In this document: piece after piece, positions 15,458-23,860 of the stretch
Numbering within the stretch: the stretch's first letter is position 1
Layout of the letters: each line of letters opens with the position of its first letter
From: an uncultured Flammeovirgaceae bacterium
Lineage (GTDB): Bacteria; Bacteroidota; Bacteroidia; Cytophagales; Cyclobacteriaceae
Direction: 5' to 3'
Assembly (NCBI GenBank): GCA_946886805.1
Contig: CAMPJM010000006.1
Span: 1-24,254, forward strand
DNA: 24,254 nucleotides
Made by a program: the position numbers and the translations under genes
Notes under the pieces: model-generated
What the model was told of the DNA's origin: nothing
Databases searched by the model: none
The model's input: only the letters and a program-made list of their open reading frames with translations

Positions 15458-16858
15458 TCATCGTTTATCAGTCACCTTTTTTCGCCAAACATTTAATTTG
15501 TCCTGCATGAGGGCTGCTTCTTGCGGAAGAATTGTTACCAAGTCCTTTGTCTCTTCAGGATCCTCTTTCAAGTTGTACAATTCTAATTTTCCTCTATCAT
15601 AAAATTCTATTAGTTTCCAATCTCCTTCCTTAATTGCTCCAGATGAGGTTCCTCCTAAAAAATGTTGTTCCTCCAGGGGATAATGCCAAAACAGAGTATT
15701 CCTATCAAGGTTAGTTTCCAAACCTATCAATAAGGGAGCTATGGAAACACCGTCTAATTGCTGGTTTTTGTAAGAAAAAATTCCCGCCAGCTCCAGTAAG
15801 GTCGGATAAAAATCATTGGTAATAACCGGAAATTTACATACACTTCCTCCTTGTATTTTACTAGGCCAGGAAATGATTAATGGAACACGTATCCCACCTT
15901 CGTATAAGGTACTTTTCCCACCGCGAAGAGGAGCATTTGTTGTTACTGCATTCTCCCAATCCGATTCCCCACCATTGTCCGAGGTAAAAATCAGGATCGT
16001 ATTTTCTAAAAACCCTAGTGTTTCGAGTTTTTCTACAATCATTCCAACCCCCGTATCAATATCCTGAAGCATTGCTGCCAAGTGTGGGTTGTTTTTAGTA
16101 GCAAGTTGACCTTGACCGGCATTCGGTTTATTTTCAAATTCTTTCACCAAATCTTCTCTACCTTGCAGAGCAGTATGTACGGCATAATGACTTAGATAAA
16201 GGAAGAAGGGTTTATTTCTATTTCGTTCAATAAATTCAACCGCTTCTACATTTAGACGATTGATTAAATATTCATTACCTGGTAATTTCTTTTTGACTTC
16301 ACAATTGAAATGGTAGGGATAAAAGTAGCTTCCCCATGCTATTCCCCGGTTCTCGGTCATTATGACTTCGTCAAAACCATGTTTTCGAGGACCAACCTCC
16401 TTCCCCCCTTCCTTTTCATAACCTGACAGATGCCATTTGCCAACAATTCCTGTTTGGTAACCATGTTTTTGCAATATTTCAGGTAAAGTTATATAGTCTG
16501 TAGAAAGATGTTCAAAACCATTTGGTCTCAGATAGTCTGTTATGCCAATGCGGGCAGGATATAATCCTGTGAGTAAGGCAGCTCGTGTGGGAGAACAAAC
16601 CGGCGCAGCCGCATAAGCATGTGTAAATAACATACCGCTTTTGCCAAGCTTATTTAAATGAGGCGTTTTATTGAAGTTACTACCATAGCTCTCCAATTCC
16701 GACCAACCAAGGTCATCAACCAAAATAAATATGATATTTGGCTTCTTACTTTTGATCCCAATATCTTGCCTATTTTGGCAAATAACCGATGTATATGAAA
16801 ACAACAACAGAACCGTTATTATAAAACAGGTCTTATACAATTTTCTGTTCCTTTCCAT
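15458..16858 (-). CDS. Secreted S1-family sulfatase (formylglycine type)
   Basis: From the ATG at 16858 the protein has 466 residues and a signal peptide ending about VICQ (residue 28). It shows the S1 sulfatase signature CSPTRAALLTG, whose Cys88 would be converted to formylglycine by a maturation enzyme encoded elsewhere. Metal ligands appear in VDDLGW (Asp48-Asp49) and TSDNGGE; substrate-pocket residues appear in GKWH (Lys141, His143) and in SHYAVH. The C-terminal GDWKLIEFYDRG and EDPEETKDL motifs complete the domain. It removes sulfate esters from carbohydrates; the subfamily and sugar cannot be told by eye. A longer reading from TTG at 16876 is possible because AAGGGAG lies 7 nt before it; I prefer the ATG. 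The 290-nt gap to the DUF885 gene shows nothing else recognisable. A sulfatase here suggests a marine or animal-derived substrate. Confidence 0.9.
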   Translation of the reverse strand: MERNRKLYKTCFIITVLLLFSYTSVICQNRQDIGIKSKKPNIIFILVDDLGWSELESYGSNFNKTPHLNKLGKSGMLFTHAYAAAPVCSPTRAALLTGLYPARIGITDYLRPNGFEHLSTDYITLPEILQKHGYQTGIVGKWHLSGYEKEGGKEVGPRKHGFDEVIMTENRGIAWGSYFYPYHFNCEVKKKLPGNEYLINRLNVEAVEFIERNRNKPFFLYLSHYAVHTALQGREDLVKEFENKPNAGQGQLATKNNPHLAAMLQDIDTGVGMIVEKLETLGFLENTILIFTSDNGGESDWENAVTTNAPLRGGKSTLYEGGIRVPLIISWPSKIQGGSVCKFPVITNDFYPTLLELAGIFSYKNQQLDGVSIAPLLIGLETNLDRNTLFWHYPLEEQHFLGGTSSGAIKEGDWKLIEFYDRGKLELYNLKEDPEETKDLVTILPQEAALMQDKLNVWRKKVTDKR

Positions 16859-17148
16859 ATTTTCAAACTTTTTCAAGCATATACTCCCTTTCCAGTTAAA
16901 TATTCATACCTCTTTTCCTCAGCAAACCAGTACAAAAGGTTTTTTAATAACTACCTCCGAGCGGAAGTTACGCTTTCAGCAAATTTGTAAAGAGAGTAGT
17001 TAAAGACATTTCGTTACCTGAAACATTTATGCTACTACATAGTGCAGCACAAAGAGAAGAGTTTAAGAAAACATACAACACGAGTGAAGAGAATAACCGT
17101 TTTCCAAAAATTCCATTAGCTTACTAATTAAAAAGGCTATCTCTGCGC

Positions 17149-18936
17149 TTATTTACTTTCTCCGGTTTTATTGGATGAAAATGAAGAACTTTTATCTTCA
17201 TAAAACCTCCAACTAGTTTTGTAATCTTTAGGCAAATCTAGATTTAACAGTGTCGCTCTTACCATTTCAACCGGTAAGCTATTCTCCCGCATAACAGCAT
17301 CATGGTATTGCTTAACCGTCATTTTACCTCTCTCCACCAACTCATTTCTCAAAGCGTAAAACTGCAATCCGCCTATCATGTAAGCCACCTGATACAGCGG
17401 ACTATAATGTCCTTCGAATGAACGGCGCACTTCTCCTTCAGCATTGGCTCGTTCATGGCCGACGCGCTCAACCAGAAAATCTATGCATTCCTGGGGTGTC
17501 CATTTGCCAAGATGATAATTCAGGGAGAAAATAATCCGAGCACAACGGTGCATACGCCAGAAAAGCATTCCAATGCGGTCTTCCGGAGACTGCGGGAAAC
17601 CCTCATCCCAAAGCAACATCTCCCAATACAAAGCCCAACCTTCGGTCCAGAAAGGAGTACTGAAGTTACGATAAGTCTTAAAGCGGTCATTCATAAATCC
17701 TTGCAGGTGGTGTCCCGCAATTAATTCATGGTGCACCGTTGCACGAGAAAAATGAGGATTGTTACCCCTCATGCTCATCAACTTATCTTCATGATCCATG
17801 GTAAGAGTAGGGTAAGAAATGCTTATTACCTCTCCCCCTGTAAAGAAAGGATTTACCAACTGGCGCTCAGGGCTCATCATTTCCATACGCCAGGTTTCCT
17901 CCGCCAAGGGAGGTATTGTAATAAGATCCTTGTCTTTGATAAAATTAACAGATTCGTTATACAACCTCTGAATGGTCTCGGGCTGTTTTCCTTCAGGCAC
18001 ATAAGTATTTTTTACCTTTTCCAAAGCACTGTGCCAATCATCGCCAAAACCCAGTTCTCCAGATGCTGCCAGCATTTGGCGATCACACCATGCAAACTCT
18101 TTGTTTGCAATCTCAATCAATTCCTCCGGCGTGTAAGGGATCATTTCATACTGCAACTGCTTTATAAGCTCCTCTTCTCCTATCGGACTACCAACGATGC
18201 CGCTTTTATCAAGCTTTTGGTTTTTTCCAGGAACTTTTCCCTTTTTCTCTGCTAAATCTATATAAACAAGAAAAAGGGAGTCTACCCTTTCATACAGTTT
18301 TGGCACCCACCAGGTAAAAGAAGGATCATAATTATGGTAGAACCCATTTACATTTTCAAGTCCTTTCTGAAGGTCCTTTAGGACATTTTCCAGCCGGTAG
18401 GAGAGTTCCTTGCTAAGTGATTCTTCTTTTGTAAGCGCTAACATGGAGCTCCGGAGGTCTTTTTCAACTGCATTTAATCTCTCAGCAAGTTGTTGACCAT
18501 TAACAGAAGCCCCTCTCCTACGCGGTTTTTCAATCGCATAAATTTTTTCTGCAAAAGGTATCCATTTTTCTATTTGATTATATTCTTTTTCTGCTATCTC
18601 CAGCAAGCGTAACTTGTTTTTTTGATCACGCTGAAAGAGTAAATAATCCACACGACTGTCTGTATTCAAACTTTCAAAATCCAGACGGCTTAGCTGCTGG
18701 AGATAATCTCTGTATAACTGCTGAAATCGTATGGTACGTTCAGGAGAATTTCCCATAAAGTAAAAACGATTCAAACTTCCTTCATCTGCCCGCAATTGGA
18801 CCATTAAATGATGAAGTTCACTTGTTTGCCGGTAAATAGAATCTGAACTCTGTGCCTGTAAGGGAACCGCCATAAACGGTAAAATAGCCAGCAGTAAAAA
18901 TAAAAATGGCAGCAGGTAAAGTGTAGATCTATTCAT
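17149..18936 (-). CDS. Secreted DUF885 metallopeptidase-like protein
   Basis: I start this 595-aa protein at the ATG at 18936 because it begins a clear signal peptide (MNRSTLYLLPFLFLLLAILP, ending LQAQ). An upstream in-frame Met at 19044 would add 36 non-signal residues before it. The DUF885 signature is evident: VHHELIAGHHLQGF (His403, Glu404, His409 from this start) and TEGWALYWE (Glu432), a gluzincin-like zinc site with a distal Glu ligand. Residues about 40-330 are mostly helical with several Glu/Lys-rich coiled stretches. Characterised DUF885 relatives are few, so the peptidase role is likely but not proven. It begins 151 nt after the hydroxyproline operon on the same strand, suggesting it supplies peptides or amino acids to it. 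Confidence 0.88.
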   Translation of the reverse strand: MNRSTLYLLPFLFLLLAILPFMAVPLQAQSSDSIYRQTSELHHLMVQLRADEGSLNRFYFMGNSPERTIRFQQLYRDYLQQLSRLDFESLNTDSRVDYLLFQRDQKNKLRLLEIAEKEYNQIEKWIPFAEKIYAIEKPRRRGASVNGQQLAERLNAVEKDLRSSMLALTKEESLSKELSYRLENVLKDLQKGLENVNGFYHNYDPSFTWWVPKLYERVDSLFLVYIDLAEKKGKVPGKNQKLDKSGIVGSPIGEEELIKQLQYEMIPYTPEELIEIANKEFAWCDRQMLAASGELGFGDDWHSALEKVKNTYVPEGKQPETIQRLYNESVNFIKDKDLITIPPLAEETWRMEMMSPERQLVNPFFTGGEVISISYPTLTMDHEDKLMSMRGNNPHFSRATVHHELIAGHHLQGFMNDRFKTYRNFSTPFWTEGWALYWEMLLWDEGFPQSPEDRIGMLFWRMHRCARIIFSLNYHLGKWTPQECIDFLVERVGHERANAEGEVRRSFEGHYSPLYQVAYMIGGLQFYALRNELVERGKMTVKQYHDAVMRENSLPVEMVRATLLNLDLPKDYKTSWRFYEDKSSSFSSNKTGESK

Positions 18937-19087
18937 TTGAAGTATCTTTTTTAATAATGTAGTGGCAGGCAAAAAATTGTTTTGCCTGTTATATTTAGCC
19001 TTAGGTTTAACTAACTTGCTAAAACCCTTAGTATTGTTCATCAACCAGTGCTTATAAAAAACATTTGGCTAATACCAAAACTATTAC

Positions 19088-20335
19088 TTAACAATATCGA
19101 TCAGGAGAGAAAGCATCGATCAGCATTGGCGTTTTCTTATGCATAATTTGCTCTGTAAGCACTTTTCCAGTTGCAGGAGCAAGGCTAATGCCCATCATGC
19201 TATGGCCGGTACCAAACATGACATTGTTCCAACGTTTTGTAAAGCCTATGTAAGGAAGTCCGTCTGGGGAACAAGGTCGCATTCCACTCCAAATTTCACC
19301 CTCCATTGGGAAAGAACACTTGAACCCAGTGTAATACCTTTCTATAGCATCATGGATACCCTTTACCCGATTTATATTGATCTTATCATGTAAATCAGTA
19401 ATCTCCATAGTGCCGCCAAAACGAATTTTATCTCCAAAAGGAGTAACGGATACCTTTCCTTCAGTAAGTATGGCGGGCCGCTGAATAGCAGGAAAGTTAT
19501 CCACCTCAAAACTATAACCTTTTCCTCCCAACAAGGGTAGGTTTACTTTTAATTTGTGTGCAAGTTTTCCCGAAGATGCACCAGCACATACAATTAAATA
19601 GTCAGTTGAATATTCTCCATTATCTGTTAAAACAGACTTGACTGTCTTTCCTGAGAAAGAAAAATCCATTACTTGTACATTAGGAACAATTTTTACTCCC
19701 CGGCTTTCAAGATATTTTACAAGAAAGTGATTGAGCTTAGCTGGATTAAGGTGAGCATCTTTTGGAAAAAAAAGTCCTCCCAGCACGTTCATTTTTTGGT
19801 TTGGCTCCAGTTTCTGTACATCTTCCTGAGAAAAAATTTCTACTTCCAGGCCATGCTGCCGGGCAAGCAGGGCAAATTCAGTCTCCTCTTTTGCCGCTTT
19901 CTTTGTTTTGTACAGCATTAAAAGACCTTTCTCCTCCAAAATTTGATTAATTCCAGGAATCTGTTCGGTTAAATTTAAATATAGGTTCTTACTTAGTAAA
20001 CTTAAGTTTTTGAGATAAGGAATGCTATAGGCAACATGCGCTTTGGTAGCAGATTTATAAAAATGTAAACACCACTGCAGCAGTCTCCTGTCAAATCTGG
20101 GATGAATATAGAAGGGACTTGTTGAGGAAAACATCCACCTTACCCCCTTTTCAATAATACCCGGGGAAGCCAGCGGCACAATGTGGCTGGGAACAATCAT
20201 ACCAGCACTACCTACAGAACAGTTTTCCGACAAATCACCTTTATCCAGTATTGTTACCTCAAACCCTTCTTCAGTTAAATAATAAGCGGTAAAGAGTCCA
20301 ATAACACCGCCACCGACTACAACAATTTTATCCAT
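19088..20335 (-). CDS. FAD-dependent D-hydroxyproline dehydrogenase (DadA-like)
   Basis: This 415-aa cytoplasmic protein has an N-terminal Rossmann FAD site (VVVGGGVIGLFTAYYL, with the GxGxxG glycines at 8, 10 and 13, and an acidic Asp closing TILDKG). GSAGMIVPSH follows, and the C-terminal MRPCSPDGLPYIGF (about 350-365) and GTGHSMMGISLAPATGK motifs are typical of D-amino acid dehydrogenases and oxidases of the DadA type. In this context it would oxidise cis-4-hydroxy-D-proline to 1-pyrroline-4-hydroxy-2-carboxylate, the second step of hydroxyproline breakdown. It starts 2 nt after the epimerase stop. An alternative is a general D-amino acid dehydrogenase, which the gene order makes less likely. 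Confidence 0.87.
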   Translation of the reverse strand: MDKIVVVGGGVIGLFTAYYLTEEGFEVTILDKGDLSENCSVGSAGMIVPSHIVPLASPGIIEKGVRWMFSSTSPFYIHPRFDRRLLQWCLHFYKSATKAHVAYSIPYLKNLSLLSKNLYLNLTEQIPGINQILEEKGLLMLYKTKKAAKEETEFALLARQHGLEVEIFSQEDVQKLEPNQKMNVLGGLFFPKDAHLNPAKLNHFLVKYLESRGVKIVPNVQVMDFSFSGKTVKSVLTDNGEYSTDYLIVCAGASSGKLAHKLKVNLPLLGGKGYSFEVDNFPAIQRPAILTEGKVSVTPFGDKIRFGGTMEITDLHDKININRVKGIHDAIERYYTGFKCSFPMEGEIWSGMRPCSPDGLPYIGFTKRWNNVMFGTGHSMMGISLAPATGKVLTEQIMHKKTPMLIDAFSPDRYC

Positions 20336-20337
20336 CT

Positions 20338-21339
20338 CTAAATCACTTGAAATCCGTGAACATAAGGATCTTCATCATCCAGAAAAATGGTGTTATATCC
20401 TGTTACAACAGCCCAACCTTCAATACCGGGTATTATGGCCGGTTTACCTGCTACTGTGGTTTCTCCTTCTATAGTACCTGTAAAAACAGAACCAATATAG
20501 CTTTCATGTATAAACTTCTGACCAGGTTTTAATAATCCTTTACCATACCATTGAGCCATGCGTGCAGAAGTACCTGTGCCACAAGGAGATCGATCAATAG
20601 CTTTATCTCCGTAAAACACAGCATTTCTGGCTGTAGAAGAAGGATCTAGGCTTTTTCCGGCCCAAAGAATATGAGAAAGCCCATTGATTGTTGAGTTTTC
20701 AGGATGTATAAAGCTATATTTCTCATTCAATCGTTTGCGAATAACACGACTCATCGAAACTAATTGATCTGCTGTAAACTCCTGAAACCCCTGAAAATTA
20801 TCTTGCGGATCAATAATTCCATAAAAATTACCTCCATAAGCTACATCCAGCTTAAGCTCTCCAAGATTAGGACAATCCACCGTCAAGCCTTCTGCTTCCA
20901 AAAAGGAAGCAACATTGGTAAGCTTGACTGACTTTACCTTTTTACCCTCCTGCGTAAACATAACCTGGATCAGGCCCGCAGGAGTTTCCAGGCGCAACTG
21001 TCCCGGGGTTTTGGGAATGACCAAACCTTCTTCCAAAGCTATAGTGACGGTACCAATAGTACCATGTCCACACATAGGTAAACACCCGCTGGTCTCGATA
21101 AACAGCACGGCTATATCATTTTCAGGATTGTGAGGAGGGTAAAGAATACTTCCCGACATCATATCGTGACCTCTGGGCTCAAACATTAATCCTTTTCTTA
21201 TCCAATCATAATCTTTCAGGAAGTGTTGCCGCTTTTCACTCATGTTTACACCCTGCAAAACCGGACCACCAGCTGCTATTAAGCGAACAGGATTACCACA
21301 GGTATGGGCATCTATACAAAAGAATGTTCTTCTTCCCAT
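20338..21339 (-). CDS. 4-hydroxyproline 2-epimerase
   Basis: This 333-aa protein belongs to the proline racemase family. Both catalytic cysteines are present: Cys90 in MCGHGTIG and Cys253 in DRSPCGTGTSARMA. Two cysteines mean racemase or epimerase chemistry, whereas trans-3-hydroxy-L-proline dehydratases carry Thr at the second site. Flanked by a D-amino acid dehydrogenase and alpha-ketoglutarate semialdehyde dehydrogenase, the expected reaction is trans-4-hydroxy-L-proline to cis-4-hydroxy-D-proline. The length suits the family and no signal peptide is present. The start codon overlaps the stop of the upstream dehydrogenase gene by 1 nt, implying translational coupling. Proline racemase is the main alternative and is unlikely in this context. 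Confidence 0.92.
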   Translation of the reverse strand: MGRRTFFCIDAHTCGNPVRLIAAGGPVLQGVNMSEKRQHFLKDYDWIRKGLMFEPRGHDMMSGSILYPPHNPENDIAVLFIETSGCLPMCGHGTIGTVTIALEEGLVIPKTPGQLRLETPAGLIQVMFTQEGKKVKSVKLTNVASFLEAEGLTVDCPNLGELKLDVAYGGNFYGIIDPQDNFQGFQEFTADQLVSMSRVIRKRLNEKYSFIHPENSTINGLSHILWAGKSLDPSSTARNAVFYGDKAIDRSPCGTGTSARMAQWYGKGLLKPGQKFIHESYIGSVFTGTIEGETTVAGKPAIIPGIEGWAVVTGYNTIFLDDEDPYVHGFQVI

Positions 21340-22811
21340 TACGCTTCAATTATATGAAATACGCTTTCCTTGGTTAACTCATTGTTAACAGTTCGCCAAA
21401 TTGATAAAGAGTTTTGGTCATTTAGTTCTTCGGGAAGTAAGGCTTTTGGAGCAGACTGATACGTAAAAGGTCGGGCAAAGCGCTTAATTGCATAAGAACC
21501 TACTGAGGTACTTCGGCTATCGGTTGTAGTAGGAAAGGGTCCTCCATGTGTCATGGCTGCTGAGACCTCCACCCCAGTAGGCACGCCTCCAAAAAGAAGG
21601 CGTCCACACCTTTCCTTAATAACATCTATCAAACCCTCTGCCTTGTCAAGATCGCCTTCACTACCCCAGATGGTGCATGTTAACTGCCCCTTTAATATGC
21701 TTGCAACGCGCTCTAACTCTGTTAAACTGCTATAGGTCACTATCAATGTAAAGGGTCCGAATATTTCTTCTTGAAGGGCAGCATTTTGCAACCACTCTTT
21801 CAGAGATGTACGAGCCAGCCCAGCCTTTCCTAAAAGAACATCTTCATCTGGTAAAATAAGCTTTTCAACTCCCTTTTCAGCGAGCAACTGTTTCAAGGTT
21901 GAATAGTAACTATTACAAATGCCTTCATGTAACATTTTTTCAGCTGGTGCCTCTCGTAACTTTTCAGCAAGCTTTTGAATAAAACCTTCAAGACCATCAG
22001 ATTCAGGATAAAAGATAAGCCCAGGACAGGTGCAGAACTGTCCTGCCCCCAATAGGACCGACTGGGCAGCAATCTCAGCGAGTTGCTCAGGATCCTTACT
22101 TGCCTTTTCATGTAATACCAGTATAGGGTTCACACTTCCCATCTCAGCATAAACCGGTATTGGCTGTTCACGCTGGCAAGCCAAGTCAAAAATCGCCTTA
22201 CCTGCCTGATAGGATCCGGTAAAAGCCACTGCTTTCGCGCTGCGATGCGTTACAAGTTCTTGTCCTATTTCAATGCCGCCACTCACATGCTGAAAAATAC
22301 CGAGAGGAAGACTACAGGTTTCCAGCGCCTTCAAAACAGCTTTGAACACCATCTGCGAAGTTTTGGGGTGAGCCGGATGCTCCTTATAGATGACAGGGCA
22401 ACCGGCAGCAAGGGCCGAAGCAGTATCACCACCTGCTGTAGAAAAGGCGAAAGGAAAATTACTGGCACCAAACACTACCACTGGTCCTAAAGGCAAAAGC
22501 ATCCGACGAAGATCAGCTCGTGGCAAAGGTTTCCTGTCCGGCAAAGCAGTGTCAATTGTAGCTTCTACCCAAGAACCTTCTTTAACCATTGATGAAAAAA
22601 GCCTCAACTGGTTAATAGTTCTGCTACGTTCACCTCTTAGGCGAGATATGGGCAAGTTTGATTCATCGTGAGCAGTCTTCAAAAGCTCATCACCAAGTGC
22701 CTCTAACTCATCTACAATTGAACCTAAAAAATCTACTTTCTTCGTGATCGATACTTTTTTATATATTTTAAAAGCTTTATCTGCTTCATCGAAAACTTCG
22801 TTAATCGTCAT
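21339..22811 (-). CDS. alpha-Ketoglutarate semialdehyde dehydrogenase
   Basis: This 490-aa protein belongs to the aldehyde dehydrogenase superfamily, branch of alpha-ketoglutaric semialdehyde (2,5-dioxopentanoate) dehydrogenases. Visible features are Asn118 in FGASNFPFAFS, the coenzyme Lys143 in VIYKEHPAHP, the general base Glu223 in YAEMGSVNP, the catalytic Cys260 in GAGQFCTCPG, and EEIFGPF near residue 344. It oxidises the semialdehyde to alpha-ketoglutarate with NAD(P), the last step of hydroxyproline breakdown and also of the non-phosphorylating L-arabinose route. It is cytoplasmic. It lies 110 nt after the deaminase gene and overlaps the epimerase gene by 1 nt, so it belongs to the same operon. 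Confidence 0.92.
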   Translation of the reverse strand: MTINEVFDEADKAFKIYKKVSITKKVDFLGSIVDELEALGDELLKTAHDESNLPISRLRGERSRTINQLRLFSSMVKEGSWVEATIDTALPDRKPLPRADLRRMLLPLGPVVVFGASNFPFAFSTAGGDTASALAAGCPVIYKEHPAHPKTSQMVFKAVLKALETCSLPLGIFQHVSGGIEIGQELVTHRSAKAVAFTGSYQAGKAIFDLACQREQPIPVYAEMGSVNPILVLHEKASKDPEQLAEIAAQSVLLGAGQFCTCPGLIFYPESDGLEGFIQKLAEKLREAPAEKMLHEGICNSYYSTLKQLLAEKGVEKLILPDEDVLLGKAGLARTSLKEWLQNAALQEEIFGPFTLIVTYSSLTELERVASILKGQLTCTIWGSEGDLDKAEGLIDVIKERCGRLLFGGVPTGVEVSAAMTHGGPFPTTTDSRSTSVGSYAIKRFARPFTYQSAPKALLPEELNDQNSLSIWRTVNNELTKESVFHIIEA

Positions 22812-22921
22812 ATTCTATTTTTAGTATTTCTTACTTTATTAGCTTGTGCTGTGGTATCATTGCAAACCAACATTTAAACGAAAAACCAATTTAAATTAAA
22901 TAGCTGAGATTCAAAAAGGGC

Positions 22922-23860
22922 CTACAAAGTTAATGCCTTTGCTTTGGAATTTAACTTAAAATCAGGCAATGCGGGTCTAACAAGCAATGCCTGATTTATT
23001 ATAGATAAAACCTCTTCTCGCTCCTTGCCTTCAAGCTCAATTCTAGGTGAACGAACTTTTTCCGTGCCTAAGCCGGTTAAAACTTCAGCTAATTTAATAT
23101 TTTGCACCAATTTGGGATGCACATCTAATTCAAGAAGAGGAAAAAACCATCTGTTCAATCGTACTGCTTCTTCGCATCTTCCTTCCTTAACCAGCCTATA
23201 GAGTGCAACCGTTTCCGCAGGGAAGGCACAGACTAGGCCAGCTACCCAACCGTCAGCTCCCAAAATCATGCTTTCGAGAGCCAAGGTGTCTACTCCGGTG
23301 AGTATTTTAAACCTATCACCAAAGCGATTTTTCATTTTGGTGACATTTGAAACAACTCTAGTCGATTCCTTCACTGCTTGAATATTGTCGATAGGTGCTA
23401 ATTCTTCAAGCATGTCCAAAGTCACGAGAATTCCATAGTCTATCGGATTATTATAGATCATAATGGGCAAATCAGTACAGTTAGCAATAGTTTTGAAGTA
23501 TGTCACAGTTTCCTTATCATCAGCCTTATATCTCATAGGAGGCAAAACCATTAAGCCGTCTACTCCATTCTTCTCTGCTGTCTCGGCAATCTCACAAGCT
23601 TTGGCGGTTGTTTGCTCAGCAATATTTAGAATTATAGGTGATTTGTTATCTAAAAACTCAATAGTTTCTTTTAAAAGCACCATTTTCTCACCTTCTGTTA
23701 ATGTACTTGCTTCTCCTAAAGTCCCTCCCAAAATAATACCATCCACTCCGGCTGCTAGTTGCGCACTAATGTTCTTAAGGAAGCTTGGTATATCAAGCCT
23801 ATCATCATCCGTAAACTTTGTAGTTACCGCGGGGAATACGCCTTTCCAATTCAGTTTCAT
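22922..23860 (-). CDS. DHDPS-family 1-pyrroline-4-hydroxy-2-carboxylate deaminase
   Basis: This 312-aa protein is a class I aldolase-like TIM barrel of the dihydrodipicolinate synthase/N-acetylneuraminate lyase superfamily. The Schiff-base Lys164 (QAVKEST) and Tyr136 (MIYNNP) are present, and the phosphate-binding-like turn reads GGTLGE (45-50) rather than GGTTGE. In an operon with a hydroxyproline epimerase, a D-amino acid dehydrogenase and the semialdehyde dehydrogenase, the expected reaction is deamination of 1-pyrroline-4-hydroxy-2-carboxylate to alpha-ketoglutarate semialdehyde. Sequence alone cannot exclude the related L-2-keto-3-deoxyarabonate dehydratase activity, which yields the same product. 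It is the first gene of the operon on the minus strand. Confidence 0.88.
   Translation of the reverse strand: MKLNWKGVFPAVTTKFTDDDRLDIPSFLKNISAQLAAGVDGIILGGTLGEASTLTEGEKMVLLKETIEFLDNKSPIILNIAEQTTAKACEIAETAEKNGVDGLMVLPPMRYKADDKETVTYFKTIANCTDLPIMIYNNPIDYGILVTLDMLEELAPIDNIQAVKESTRVVSNVTKMKNRFGDRFKILTGVDTLALESMILGADGWVAGLVCAFPAETVALYRLVKEGRCEEAVRLNRWFFPLLELDVHPKLVQNIKLAEVLTGLGTEKVRSPRIELEGKEREEVLSIINQALLVRPALPDFKLNSKAKALTL

Noticed and set aside
16859..16876. TTG start for the sulfatase
   Set aside because: AAGGGAG at a good distance makes it possible, but TTG starts are uncommon and Met at 16858 already gives a full signal peptide and domain. Left as an alternative.
17728..18255. 175-codon plus-strand open frame
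   Set aside because: Antisense shadow of the DUF885 gene; no start context and no recognisable domain.
18937..19044. N-terminal extension of the DUF885 protein to Met at 19044
   Set aside because: It would place 36 polar residues before a clean signal peptide; the start at 18936 explains secretion.
20338..21339. trans-3-hydroxy-L-proline dehydratase or proline racemase
   Set aside because: The second catalytic residue is Cys253, not the Thr of dehydratases, and neighbouring genes are those of trans-4-hydroxyproline breakdown.
22922..23860. Lysine-pathway dihydrodipicolinate synthase or sialic acid lyase
   Set aside because: The operon context with Hyp epimerase, FAD dehydrogenase and semialdehyde dehydrogenase favours the Hyp pathway deaminase; no lysine or sialic acid genes are nearby.
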